A DNA stretch of 64,000 bases, taken from the NCBI GenBank assembly GCA_002338565.1, contig DDIN01000004.1, forward strand, positions 62,001-126,000. Direction: 5' to 3'. Positions within the stretch are counted from its first letter, which is position 1. Every line of letters begins with the position of its first letter. Source of the DNA: Hyphomonadaceae bacterium UBA1849. Its GTDB lineage: Bacteria; Pseudomonadota; Alphaproteobacteria; Caulobacterales; Hyphomonadaceae. A model generated the notes under the pieces. It was given only the letters and a program-made list of their open reading frames with translations, was not told the DNA's origin and did no database searches. The position numbers and the translations under genes were made by a program. Shown here piece by piece: positions 54,447 to 62,946 of this stretch.

Positions 54447-55805
54447 ATGAAAAACACCTATCTACTCGGCAGCGCGCTGGCTTTGAGCCTTGCCGGACTG
54501 CAGCCTGCGTTCGCGCAGGAAATTGAAACGGGCGCTGATCTGATCTCGGTCTATCAGCACCTCCACGCCAATCCCGAACTGTCGCTTCAGGAAGTGAATA
54601 CGTCAGCGCTCCTCGCGCGTGAGCTGGAAAGCCTCGGCTTTAATGTGACGACCGGGCTGGGCGATGACTGGGTTCGCGCGAAGGCCGAACGCGAGCAAGG
54701 CGTTATTCGTGAAAATGTCGGTGGTTATGGCGTCGTAGGCGTGATGGAAAATGGTGATGGGCCGACGCTCCTCATTCGCGCCGACATGGATGCGCTTCCT
54801 GTGCCTGAACAAACCGGGTTCAGCTTTGCGTCTGAACAGGTCGCGACCTCGTGGACGGGTGTTGAGGGGCCTGTCATGCACGCTTGCGGCCATGATATCC
54901 ATATGACTTCGTGGCTGGGCACAGCGCGTAACCTTGTTGACCGCCGTGATGAGTGGTCCGGCACTCTGATTATGATCCTGCAGCCAGCCGAGGAACTCGG
55001 GCTCGGTGCGCAGGCCATGCTGGAAGAGGGCCTATTCGATGACTTTCCTGTGCCGGACTATAACCTCGCGCTGCATGTAAACTCGTCCATGCCCGCCGGT
55101 ACGGTCGGCTATGTGCCTGGCTTTGCTATGGCCAACGTAGATAGCGTCGACATCACTATCCACGGCGCAGGCGGCCACGGTGCGTATCCGCATACGACAA
55201 TCGACCCGGTTGTGATCGCAGCACATACGGTGACCGCACTGCAAACGCTTGTTTCCCGTAATGTGAACCCTCAAGATCCCGCGGTTGTAACGGTCGGCGC
55301 GATCACCGCGGGCCACAAACATAACGTCATTCCGGACGAGGCGCATTTGCAGCTGACTGTGCGCTCATATGGCGATGATGTACGTGAAACGCTGTTGAGC
55401 GGCATTGAGCGTATTGCGCGCGGGCAGGCCGAAGCCTTTGGTGCGCCGGAGCCAGAATTCTTTGTCGATCCGGATTACACGCCAGCGACCTTCAATGATC
55501 CTGATTTGTCCGAGCGTATTGGCGGCGCACTCCGCGCAACGCTCGGAGACGAATCAGTGCGCATCCTGTCTCCGGTGATGGGCGGAGAAGATTTCAGCCG
55601 TTATGCGCGAACAGATGAAAACATTCCGGGCATGCTGTTCTGGATCGGCGCGATTTCTGAAGAGCAGTATGTGGCGTCACAGAATGGCGGTCCGGGTTTG
55701 CCATCGCTTCACTCAGGGCTGTTTGGTCCAGACTATGAAAACACAATCGAAACCGGCGTGACATCTATGACGGCGGCCGCGATGGAGATACTTGGAAATC
55801 AGTGA
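54447..55805 (+). CDS. Secreted M20-family amidohydrolase
   Basis: A 452-residue exported zinc peptidase of the aminoacylase/IAA-amino acid hydrolase type. The signal peptide ends QPAFAQ; LHANPELSLQE, IRADMDALPVPEQTG, MHACGHDIHM, QPAEELGLGAQAMLEEGLF, GHGAYPHTTIDP and GGEDFSRYA supply the metal-binding and catalytic residues. It probably removes acyl groups from amino acids or small peptides in the periplasm. It is divergent from the BlaI-M56 pair and may be its target. Confidence 0.92.
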   Translation: MKNTYLLGSALALSLAGLQPAFAQEIETGADLISVYQHLHANPELSLQEVNTSALLARELESLGFNVTTGLGDDWVRAKAEREQGVIRENVGGYGVVGVMENGDGPTLLIRADMDALPVPEQTGFSFASEQVATSWTGVEGPVMHACGHDIHMTSWLGTARNLVDRRDEWSGTLIMILQPAEELGLGAQAMLEEGLFDDFPVPDYNLALHVNSSMPAGTVGYVPGFAMANVDSVDITIHGAGGHGAYPHTTIDPVVIAAHTVTALQTLVSRNVNPQDPAVVTVGAITAGHKHNVIPDEAHLQLTVRSYGDDVRETLLSGIERIARGQAEAFGAPEPEFFVDPDYTPATFNDPDLSERIGGALRATLGDESVRILSPVMGGEDFSRYARTDENIPGMLFWIGAISEEQYVASQNGGPGLPSLHSGLFGPDYENTIETGVTSMTAAAMEILGNQ

Positions 55806-55826
55806 CGTGATTAACCAATGATGTAG

Positions 55827-55855
55827 AAAAGGGCGGCCTATGAGCCGCCCTTTTT
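55827..55855 (+). terminator. Intrinsic terminator after the M20 hydrolase
   Basis: AAAAGGGCGGC-CTATGA-GCCGCCCTTTT is an 11-bp stem followed by more T. It separates two convergent genes and is symmetrical enough to act on both. Confidence 0.9.
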
Positions 55856-55862
55856 ATTTACC

Positions 55863-57056
55863 TTATTTTACAATGCCTTTTTCGTAGAGGGCATCAATAT
55901 CGGCCTCTGATAGCCCCATTGCGGCCAGCGTTTCGCGGGTGTGTTCGCCCATAGCCGGAGCAGGGCCACTCGGGCCATCTTCAGTGCCCGGGAAACGTGC
56001 CGGAGAGCCCGGTGTCTTGAATGTGCCACCAGAGCTGGAAGGCATTTCCTGAATACCACCCGCGGCATAGACCTGCGGATCCTGAGCAACTTCGGCCAGA
56101 GACTGGACAGGTGCCCATGCAATCTGTTCTGCATCAAGGCGTTCGGAGATTTCGGTCATATCCATCTGGTTCAGCGCGGCGTCCAGCCGTTCTACGACCT
56201 CGCGTGAGTTTGCGCGGCGGCCTTTACCGGAAACTAGCCGTTCGTCGTCCGCCATTTCAGGTACGCCAGCAGCGCGGCAGATCGGTGCCCAGTCACCATT
56301 GCCCTGACGGGCCACAATCGTGAACCATTTTTCGTCCTTGGACTGGAAGAAGTTCATGATCGGCACATTGGTGCTGTAACGGTCTTTGGTGGACGCCACC
56401 TTGTTGAAGAAGAGTTGGATTGCGAGGTCGCTACCTACCGAATAGAGGCCTGCGCGGAGGAGGGATGCCTCCACCAGCTGGCCTTCGCCTGTACGGAATT
56501 TCTTCACAAGTGCAGCATTGATCGCGGACGACGCTGCAATCGACGTCACGTGGTCACCGAAAGCGGTTCGAAGCGGGAACGGGTCTGAGCCCTTTGGCGG
56601 GAAGAGGCGAGCAAGTCCTGCGCGGGACCAGAAGGACGCAATGTCAAAGCCGGGACGGTCTTTGTCAGGCCCTTCAAGACCGTAGCCTGTCAACGTGCAG
56701 TAGACGAGGCCGGGATTGATCGCTTTCAGCGCTTCATAATCGAGGCCGGAGCGTTCCAGGCCGCCCGGGCGCACGTTTGTCAGGAAGACATCGGCTTCGG
56801 CCGCGAGCTTTTTGACGATCTCGACGCCCTCTTCGGTGGACGTGTCTACGACGATGGATTTCTTGCCACGATTGTCGAAATCGAAGACCGGGTTGTCTGT
56901 CGAATCAGTTCCGATAGAGGCAAAGAACTGGCGAATCGGGTCGCCTTTTGGGGGCTCGATCTTGATTACTTCGGCGCCCCAGTCTGCCAGAATGCATCCA
57001 GCACCCGGTGCTGCCATATAAGTTGCGTATTCAATGACCTTAATGCCTTGCAGCAT
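55863..57056 (-). CDS. CaiB/BaiF family III CoA-transferase
   Basis: A 397-residue CoA-transferase. It has GIKVIEYATYMAAPGAGCILADWGAEVIKIE-type N-terminal features (outlined; residues 4-34), the catalytic Asp in RPGFDIASFWSRAG and GEGQLVEASLLRAGL. ATG 57056 has a GGGAGG site; the ATG at 57086 does not. Such enzymes move CoA between carboxylic acids; formyl-CoA, carnitine and racemase types cannot be separated here. Confidence 0.9.
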   Translation of the reverse strand: MLQGIKVIEYATYMAAPGAGCILADWGAEVIKIEPPKGDPIRQFFASIGTDSTDNPVFDFDNRGKKSIVVDTSTEEGVEIVKKLAAEADVFLTNVRPGGLERSGLDYEALKAINPGLVYCTLTGYGLEGPDKDRPGFDIASFWSRAGLARLFPPKGSDPFPLRTAFGDHVTSIAASSAINAALVKKFRTGEGQLVEASLLRAGLYSVGSDLAIQLFFNKVASTKDRYSTNVPIMNFFQSKDEKWFTIVARQGNGDWAPICRAAGVPEMADDERLVSGKGRRANSREVVERLDAALNQMDMTEISERLDAEQIAWAPVQSLAEVAQDPQVYAAGGIQEMPSSSGGTFKTPGSPARFPGTEDGPSGPAPAMGEHTRETLAAMGLSEADIDALYEKGIVK

Positions 57057-57194
57057 GTTGCCTCCCACGAGCGTATCTGATTTCATTTGTGTTTCTTAAT
57101 TTCTGACGAAAATATTAACCGCGGTAAGCAGACGTTAATGTTAACCGCCAAAATTAAGAGCGAACGTTATCCACTTTCGTTAAGGCTTTAACCG

Positions 57195-58343
57195 ATGTCC
57201 GTCAAAGCGATGCGCCCGAAATTAAATCAGGATGATATTGTTCGTCTGATGAAGGGCAGTTCTGCAGAAGACCGTGCGCACGCGACGCACAAGCTCTGCC
57301 GCCGTATCGGCAACGAGGAATTGCAGTCTGAGGATAAGGTGTTCGCAGATCAGATTCTTAATCTGCTCGCACAGGATGCCGAGAAACTTGTTCGGCGCGC
57401 CATGGCGGTGACTCTCAAGAACTCTCCGAACCTGCCACGCGAAGTTGCACTCAAACTGGCGCACGACATCGATTCTGTTGCGCTGCCTGTCATCGAAAAC
57501 TCCCCGGTGTTTCGAAATTCAGACCTTGTGGAGCTTGTTCTCAACGCGACAGAAGCAAAACAGATTGCTGTTGCGGGACGTGAAAAGCTTTCTGCTGAGG
57601 TCGCGGACACGATTGCCGAGCATGCCTGCCGCGATGCGGTCGTTAAAATGGCATCGAACGACAACGCCAATCTGACAGAACGCGGATACGGTTTCACTAT
57701 CGATCGCTTCAAAACCGATGAAGACGTGCAGGGCGCACTGATCTCGCGAAGCTGGATTCCGCCGCAGGTCGCCGAGAAAATGGTGTCTCTGGTGTCAGGT
57801 CAGATGTTTGATCTGCTGGTCAATAATCACGAGCTTCCGCCGCAGCTGGCGATCGAGCTTGCCTCCGGTACCCACGAGCGTGCGACGCTTGATCTGGTCG
57901 AGCAGGCTGGTCATTCCAGCAATCTGCCGCGCTTCGTACAGCAGCTCGCTCTGAATAACCGCCTCACGCCTAGCATGATCATGCGGGCCATGTGTCTGGG
58001 GCATGTCTCTTTCGTAGAGCACGCGCTTTCAGAGCTGTCAGGGCTGCCACACCACAGGACGTGGCTGTTGCTGCATGATGCAGGCTCTCTCGGACTGCGT
58101 AAAATCTTCGAACATGCAGGTCTGCCAAAAGGCATGCATGTGCCGTTCCAGATGGCGATCAATGTCTACCACGAACTTGACTATGACGGCCTGGATGGAG
58201 ACCGCGAGCGTTTCCGTAAGCGCATGGTCGAACGCGTCCTGACGCAGTTTCAGAACATTCCTAAAGCGGATCTGGATTACCTGCTTGAAAAGCTGGACGC
58301 CTACCGTGAGGTCGAGGACCAGCGTTCGGACGAAGCGGCTTAA
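57195..58343 (+). CDS. DUF2336 domain-containing protein
   Basis: A 382-residue, mostly helical cytoplasmic protein with repeated ~35-residue helical units like HEAT repeats (for example DAEKLVRRAMAVTLKNSP and LPREVALKLAHDIDSVALPV). This is the DUF2336 family, common in alphaproteobacteria and of unknown function. The leader carries seven TTAA sequences. It is convergent with the EAL-like gene. Confidence 0.85.
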   Translation: MSVKAMRPKLNQDDIVRLMKGSSAEDRAHATHKLCRRIGNEELQSEDKVFADQILNLLAQDAEKLVRRAMAVTLKNSPNLPREVALKLAHDIDSVALPVIENSPVFRNSDLVELVLNATEAKQIAVAGREKLSAEVADTIAEHACRDAVVKMASNDNANLTERGYGFTIDRFKTDEDVQGALISRSWIPPQVAEKMVSLVSGQMFDLLVNNHELPPQLAIELASGTHERATLDLVEQAGHSSNLPRFVQQLALNNRLTPSMIMRAMCLGHVSFVEHALSELSGLPHHRTWLLLHDAGSLGLRKIFEHAGLPKGMHVPFQMAINVYHELDYDGLDGDRERFRKRMVERVLTQFQNIPKADLDYLLEKLDAYREVEDQRSDEAA

Positions 58344-58349
58344 GCGCCC

Positions 58350-59021
58350 TTACGCGTCACACACCATTTTCAATGCATGGGTCGCGCCATAGCTCTGAAG
58401 GAGTTCGGCGCGTTTCCAATGTGCGCGCTCGATAATGACGTCACCGCCGAGGGATGAGACGATCTCAGCGCGGTGTTGCAGCGTTTCGTCTGTCAGCAAA
58501 TCGTCTTCCTGAACACGCATACGTTCCACCGCTGACCGAAGGCGCACGCCAAACGGTGCAGTAGATGATTGGCGGGCATCCAGACCGATGCGGAAACCCA
58601 CGCGTCGATAGGATTCCATGCGGCCAAGAACGTCGATCTCGCTGGAGGCGAGGCTTGCATCGTGGAATTCCATGACGAATTCCTGCGGGCACCAGCCTTC
58701 GGCTTCGGCCGCGACTTTACAATGGCGCGCGGCATCTTCGTATTGAAGAATGCAAAGCGGCATAGGCACGTGGATCGGACGTATATTAATGTCGTACTGA
58801 CGCGCAGCATGAGCCAGCTTACGCAGCGTGGTCACAAGCCACGCCGTCGGATGATTCGTCGCTGTGTGCCCCATTGGCAGGTCTTCAAACAGCGGATCAA
58901 CGCGCGTGATAGGGAAATCAATCTCGCCGGTTGAGAGCTTCAGGCATGGCTCAAAACGGCTGCGAAACGGACGGTTACCAGGCGAAGTCGATGTTAATGC
59001 TGCGAAAAAGGCCTGGCTCAT
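58350..59021 (-). CDS. Degenerate EAL-domain protein
   Basis: A 223-residue protein with the outline of an EAL domain: FEPCLKLSTGEIDF at the start, FVMEFHDASLASSE in place of the catalytic ExLTE strand, FRIGLDARQSSTAPF in place of the DDFG segment. The EAL motif itself reads VDPLF, so the c-di-GMP phosphodiesterase residues are lost. It probably acts by binding a nucleotide or protein rather than by catalysis. Family assignment is moderate. Confidence 0.65.
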   Translation of the reverse strand: MSQAFFAALTSTSPGNRPFRSRFEPCLKLSTGEIDFPITRVDPLFEDLPMGHTATNHPTAWLVTTLRKLAHAARQYDINIRPIHVPMPLCILQYEDAARHCKVAAEAEGWCPQEFVMEFHDASLASSEIDVLGRMESYRRVGFRIGLDARQSSTAPFGVRLRSAVERMRVQEDDLLTDETLQHRAEIVSSLGGDVIIERAHWKRAELLQSYGATHALKMVCDA

Positions 59022-59130
59022 GATGTCTCCCTGGTCTGGACAAGGAGGGAGACTAGCAGGACACTCCTACAATCCCGTGCTGATCTGATCCGCAATTTCA
59101 GAGAAGCTCAAACGACAGTGGAGAGAATTT

Positions 59131-59934
59131 GTGAACGATTTCAGCAAGTCAGCAGAGCCTGTTCTATCCTCCACCATGCTGCTCCTCAAAGGTGAGGATG
59201 CCCCTACGGTACTCATGGTAAAACGCCATTATCAGATTGATTTTGCGTCCGGTGCCATGGTGTTTCCGGGCGGAAAAGTCAGCGCTGATGATCACCGGGA
59301 GGACTGGGATGGCTGGTATCACGGGACGTATTCTGCTGACGAACTCGCCGCGCGAATTGGTGGCGTGAGAGAAGTTTTTGAAGAATCCGGAATTCTTCTC
59401 GCGACCCGAAAAGGGGATTCGGCTGGGAAATTTGTAGGTCAGTCTGTTTGCAATGAACTCGCTGAATTTCGCTCGCCCGTAGACCGGGGTGAGATGAGTT
59501 TTCTGGAGCTGGTGCAAAAATATGAGCTGCAACTCGATCTGACAGATTTGCAGCCCTATGCCCACTGGATCACGCCAGACTTTATGCCCAAGCGCTTCGA
59601 CACGCGTTTCTATGTGGCGCGTGCGCCTGATGGGCAGGAGGCATTGCATGATGGCCGCGAAACGACGGAAGCAGTCTGGATAACGCCGACTGAAGTTCTG
59701 GAGAAGGCAGAGGCAGGAGAGGCGAAGCTCTTATTCCCGACACGCGTGAATCTGGAGCGATTGGAAGATCTGGGCTCTGTCTCGGCTATTTGCGAGTTCG
59801 CGCAGCCAGAAAACGTGGTCACAGTGCTTCCTGTCGTGGAGAGCGACGAAACCGGAAAATTTCTCCGCATACCAAAAGCGGCCGGTTATCGTGTGACAAC
59901 CGAGCCGCTCGAAAGGGTCATGAAAACAGTCTGA
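59131..59934 (+). CDS. NUDIX hydrolase (NUDT19-like)
   Basis: A 267-residue NUDIX protein starting at GTG after GGAGAG. It has MVFPGGKV and the core REVFEESGIL (residues 80-89) with an unusually long insert between them, as in NUDT19/RP2p-like enzymes that cleave acyl-CoAs to phosphopantetheines. PDFMPKRFDTRFYVA and ETTEAVWITPTE follow the domain. Substrate is inferred only from the insert. Confidence 0.88.
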   Translation: MNDFSKSAEPVLSSTMLLLKGEDAPTVLMVKRHYQIDFASGAMVFPGGKVSADDHREDWDGWYHGTYSADELAARIGGVREVFEESGILLATRKGDSAGKFVGQSVCNELAEFRSPVDRGEMSFLELVQKYELQLDLTDLQPYAHWITPDFMPKRFDTRFYVARAPDGQEALHDGRETTEAVWITPTEVLEKAEAGEAKLLFPTRVNLERLEDLGSVSAICEFAQPENVVTVLPVVESDETGKFLRIPKAAGYRVTTEPLERVMKTV

Positions 59935-59937
59935 GGA

Positions 59938-60438
59938 CTATTCGTATTCTGCGACGAGCTTGCCAGTCTGTGACTCGAGCTCTGTAGCCAGTGCCACACC
60001 AAGCGGGTGGTTTTCAGCTTTGATTTCGTCACGCATAGCTGTACGGCAAGCCTTGATGTGCGCATCAATCAGATTGACCGGTGCAATCGCACGCATCTCT
60101 TCAGACGCCAGAAGCTTGCAGAGTGAGTCTGCATAACGTGTGATGAGTGGGTAGCCGTAGGTTGTCGCCAGACCTTTCAGGTCGTGTGACATGCCAAAGA
60201 CGTCGCTGAGTTGCTTCTCGCGATCGGTCAGCGGCTTGGCGTTCGCCCATGATGTTTCCACACGTGTGATCTCTTCATCCAGCCATGTGTCAAACTCACC
60301 TGAAAGCGACTCGAGCGCTTTTTCTGCAAGTTTGATTGCATCATTGCTGTTGAGGGAAAGTGGACCGCCGAGTTTGGCCTTCAACACGTTAGGAGGCGTA
60401 ATAATCTCTATTGGTTTCGCTTTACCCATTTGCCCCAT
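59938..60438 (-). CDS. Hpt (histidine phosphotransfer) domain protein
   Basis: A 166-residue helical protein with MSHDLKGLATTYGYPLI, phosphorylatable His85, the signature of histidine phosphotransfer domains. A ~30-residue N-terminal extension precedes it. It has no kinase domain, so it would relay phosphate between partners encoded elsewhere. ATG 60438 and ATG 60429 are both possible starts. Confidence 0.85.
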   Translation of the reverse strand: MGQMGKAKPIEIITPPNVLKAKLGGPLSLNSNDAIKLAEKALESLSGEFDTWLDEEITRVETSWANAKPLTDREKQLSDVFGMSHDLKGLATTYGYPLITRYADSLCKLLASEEMRAIAPVNLIDAHIKACRTAMRDEIKAENHPLGVALATELESQTGKLVAEYE

Positions 60439-60514
60439 CCGCTAGCTAAGGATTTGGTGAACCCCTAAAGGCACATACTTTCCTTAAGATTTTGTTCGTG
60501 GCGATTAGTGAATG

Positions 60515-61279
60515 TCAATGAGCGAACTGTTCCTGAAGGATTCTTTCTTCGAGAGCGTGTCCTTCGTCAAACAACATCACCAAAGGCTTGTTCCGGTCTT
60601 CAGTAATAGTAACTGATTCGACGTGCCTGACCTCCTGGTTGTCCGCTGAGGCGGCTACAGGGCGCAGTGTCGGGGTGTGAACATCAATCTGAACCGTCGC
60701 ATTGTGGCGCAGAAGTGCGCCGCGCCAGCGACGGGGGCGGAACGGGCTTATTGGCGTCAGAGCAAGCAGGTTTGCGCCGATTGGAAGGATCGGGCCATGG
60801 GCGGACAGGTTATACGCTGTGGAGCCGGCAGGCGTTGCAACAAGGACGCCGTCGCATGAAAGCGAAGACATACGAACGCGCCCGTCTATTGTGATCTGCA
60901 GCTTTGCGGTCTGAGATGACTGGCGAAGCAGAGAAACTTCGTTGATCGCGAGATTATCTGAGACGTCCCCGTCCACAGTGCGTGTCTTCATTCGCAGCGG
61001 ATATATGACAGCACGCTCGGCGCGGTCCAGCCGCTCCATGAGCTTGTCTTCGCGGTAGTCGTTCATCAGGAAGCCAATCGTGCCCTGATTCATGCCGTAA
61101 ACTGGTCGCGGGTCCGAGAACCGGCGACGCAGCGTGTCGAGCATGCAGCCGTCACCGCCAAGCGCGACGATGACATCAGCGTCAGCTTCATCGCACTGGC
61201 CATACTTCGCGATCATCGTGCGGAGCGCCTGCTGGGCTTCCGGACGTGCGCTGGCGACAAATGCGACTTTATTAGACAT
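60515..61279 (-). CDS. nadK: NAD kinase
   Basis: NadK makes NADP from NAD. The 254-residue protein has ALGGDGCMLDTLRR (GGDG motif, catalytic Asp), MNQGTIGFLMN, NLAINEVSLLR and TPAGSTAYNLSAHGPI. It is the short alphaproteobacterial form. ATG 61279 gives MSNKVAFVAS at the start; an upstream frame from 61339 adds 20 unlikely residues. Confidence 0.93.
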   Translation of the reverse strand: MSNKVAFVASARPEAQQALRTMIAKYGQCDEADADVIVALGGDGCMLDTLRRRFSDPRPVYGMNQGTIGFLMNDYREDKLMERLDRAERAVIYPLRMKTRTVDGDVSDNLAINEVSLLRQSSQTAKLQITIDGRVRMSSLSCDGVLVATPAGSTAYNLSAHGPILPIGANLLALTPISPFRPRRWRGALLRHNATVQIDVHTPTLRPVAASADNQEVRHVESVTITEDRNKPLVMLFDEGHALEERILQEQFAH

Positions 61280-61434
61280 CAATACTACCTGTTTTACTTC
61301 GCGCCGAGCATTGGCAGGTCTGCAGCTAAGGTCAAGCATACCGCTACGGCGTCAGGGCAATTCTCTTCAGGAATGATTGGCGTGGCCAGTTATTTCGTTT
61401 AGTCTCTCGAAAAAATTACCTCGGGAGAAACAAA

Positions 61435-62208
61435 ATGGCAGACGATCTGGGATTCGGTGACGTTAAATCACGTGTTTCAGCGGAAGAGTGGCAGGCGCGC
61501 GTAGACCTCGCAGCGCTTTATCGCCTCACAGCTTACCATGGTTGGGACGACCTTATTTTTACGCACATTTCCATGCGCGTTCCGGGTCCGGAACACCATT
61601 TCCTGATCAACCCATATGGCCTTCTCTTCGAAGAGATCACCGCATCATCTCTTGTGAAAGTCGATCTGGAAGGCGAGATCGTCGAGGACACACCGTACAA
61701 TATCAATCCGGCAGGCTTTACGATCCACTCAGCGATCCATGCCGCGCGTGAGGATGCTCGCTGCGTGATGCACCTGCATACGGATCAGGGCGTTGCTGTA
61801 TCGGCTCAGAAGCACGGCCTTCTGCCAATTTCGCAACATGCCATGATCGCTCAGCACGAAGTCGCGTATCATGACTATGAGGGTGTCGCCCTGAACCATG
61901 ACGAACGCGAGCGCATTGTTGCTGATATGGGCGACAAATCCATGCTCATTCTCCGCAATCACGGAACACTGACTTGCGGCGCAACCGCTGCGCAGACTTA
62001 CATGCGTATGTTCTATCTGGAACGCGCATGTAAAATGCAGATCATGGCACAGGCCGGCGGTGGGGAGCTGATCATTTGTTCCGAAGAAGTTCAGGATGTT
62101 GTCAAAGGACAGAGCAATCCGAAAGGCATGGCTGTTCTCTCAGACAAACTTCTCTGGCCAGCGGCGCTTCGCCGTCTCGATCGCAATCTTCCAGGATACG
62201 ACGCCTAA
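61435..62208 (+). CDS. Class II aldolase/adducin family protein
   Basis: A 257-residue protein of the fuculose-1-phosphate aldolase fold. Zinc ligands lie in VMHLHTDQGVAVS (His-x-His) and ILRNHGTLTCG, and HISMRVPG is the N-terminal signature. Many long-chain relatives have unknown substrates. It is followed by a putative outer-membrane protein that overlaps its last codons and then a CoA-transferase. Confidence 0.88.
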   Translation: MADDLGFGDVKSRVSAEEWQARVDLAALYRLTAYHGWDDLIFTHISMRVPGPEHHFLINPYGLLFEEITASSLVKVDLEGEIVEDTPYNINPAGFTIHSAIHAAREDARCVMHLHTDQGVAVSAQKHGLLPISQHAMIAQHEVAYHDYEGVALNHDERERIVADMGDKSMLILRNHGTLTCGATAAQTYMRMFYLERACKMQIMAQAGGGELIICSEEVQDVVKGQSNPKGMAVLSDKLLWPAALRRLDRNLPGYDA

Positions 62209-62885
62209 GCTTCCGGCTTCTGGCGGGATGGCTGCTAGTCGTCCAGCCAGCGACCGCGGCCGGTTGGGTTCAGGATGCGGGCAGTCTGTTCGCGCGAACC
62301 TCACTGGCTTTGGAAGATCATGGACCGTTCAGCGCCAATCGCTCTGATCTTTATGCAGAGTATGGCCTGACGGATGACTGGACGCTCGCGGGCAAATTCG
62401 AAACCGTCGATTTTGAGACGTCTAACGCGTTTGATGCAGATGGCTACCGGCTGCAGCTGCGTCGAGCGCTATGGCGGAGCGATTTCTGGTCGACCACGGC
62501 TGCGGTCGGGTATGTGGAAGGCGCGGCCATTGGCGGTCGTCTCGGGTGTGAAAGCAGAGGAGGCGAGATCGAGGTGGGTGTCGGGCATTCAGGTCTGCTG
62601 GGTGAGGACACATATTTTGCTGGACTTACCTTGGGGCACCGCAGCCATGAAAGTGACTGCCAGACGAACCGTTTGGAATTCGTCATGGGTGTCAGTGATG
62701 CGGATGGTTTCAACTATACCACCCAATACTGGTCTGAGCGCGGGGATAATGGGAATAGCGACAAAGTCGAGTTTATGATTTCGCGGAATATAGGCGCGTT
62801 CGAAGCGGGTTTTGCGACACGCTATGAAATCGGCGGAGAGTTTGAGGAGCAGGCCTATGTGTTCTCGCTCGCGTTTCGCCATTGA
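62196..62885 (+). CDS. Putative outer-membrane beta-barrel protein, start uncertain
   Basis: After RRLSFRLLAGWLLVVQPATAAG, a good signal peptide, come ~205 residues of alternating polar and hydrophobic strands (DLYAEYGLTDDWTLAGKFE, EIEVGVGHSGLLGEDTYFAGLTLGH) ending AYVFSLAFRH, as in small barrels. I do not recognise a family. No ATG, GTG or TTG lies just before the signal peptide: the coordinates begin at an in-frame ATA. The nearest upstream ATG is 62076, which would add 40 residues and overlap the aldolase gene by 133 bp. Reality of the gene is likely; its start is not settled. Confidence 0.6.
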   Translation: MRRLSFRLLAGWLLVVQPATAAGWVQDAGSLFARTSLALEDHGPFSANRSDLYAEYGLTDDWTLAGKFETVDFETSNAFDADGYRLQLRRALWRSDFWSTTAAVGYVEGAAIGGRLGCESRGGEIEVGVGHSGLLGEDTYFAGLTLGHRSHESDCQTNRLEFVMGVSDADGFNYTTQYWSERGDNGNSDKVEFMISRNIGAFEAGFATRYEIGGEFEEQAYVFSLAFRH

Positions 62886-62946
62886 AACAGGACAATTGGG
62901 TCAGGACGGATCGAAAAGCCGCCGGCCCATCTGAGGAGGGAATAAT

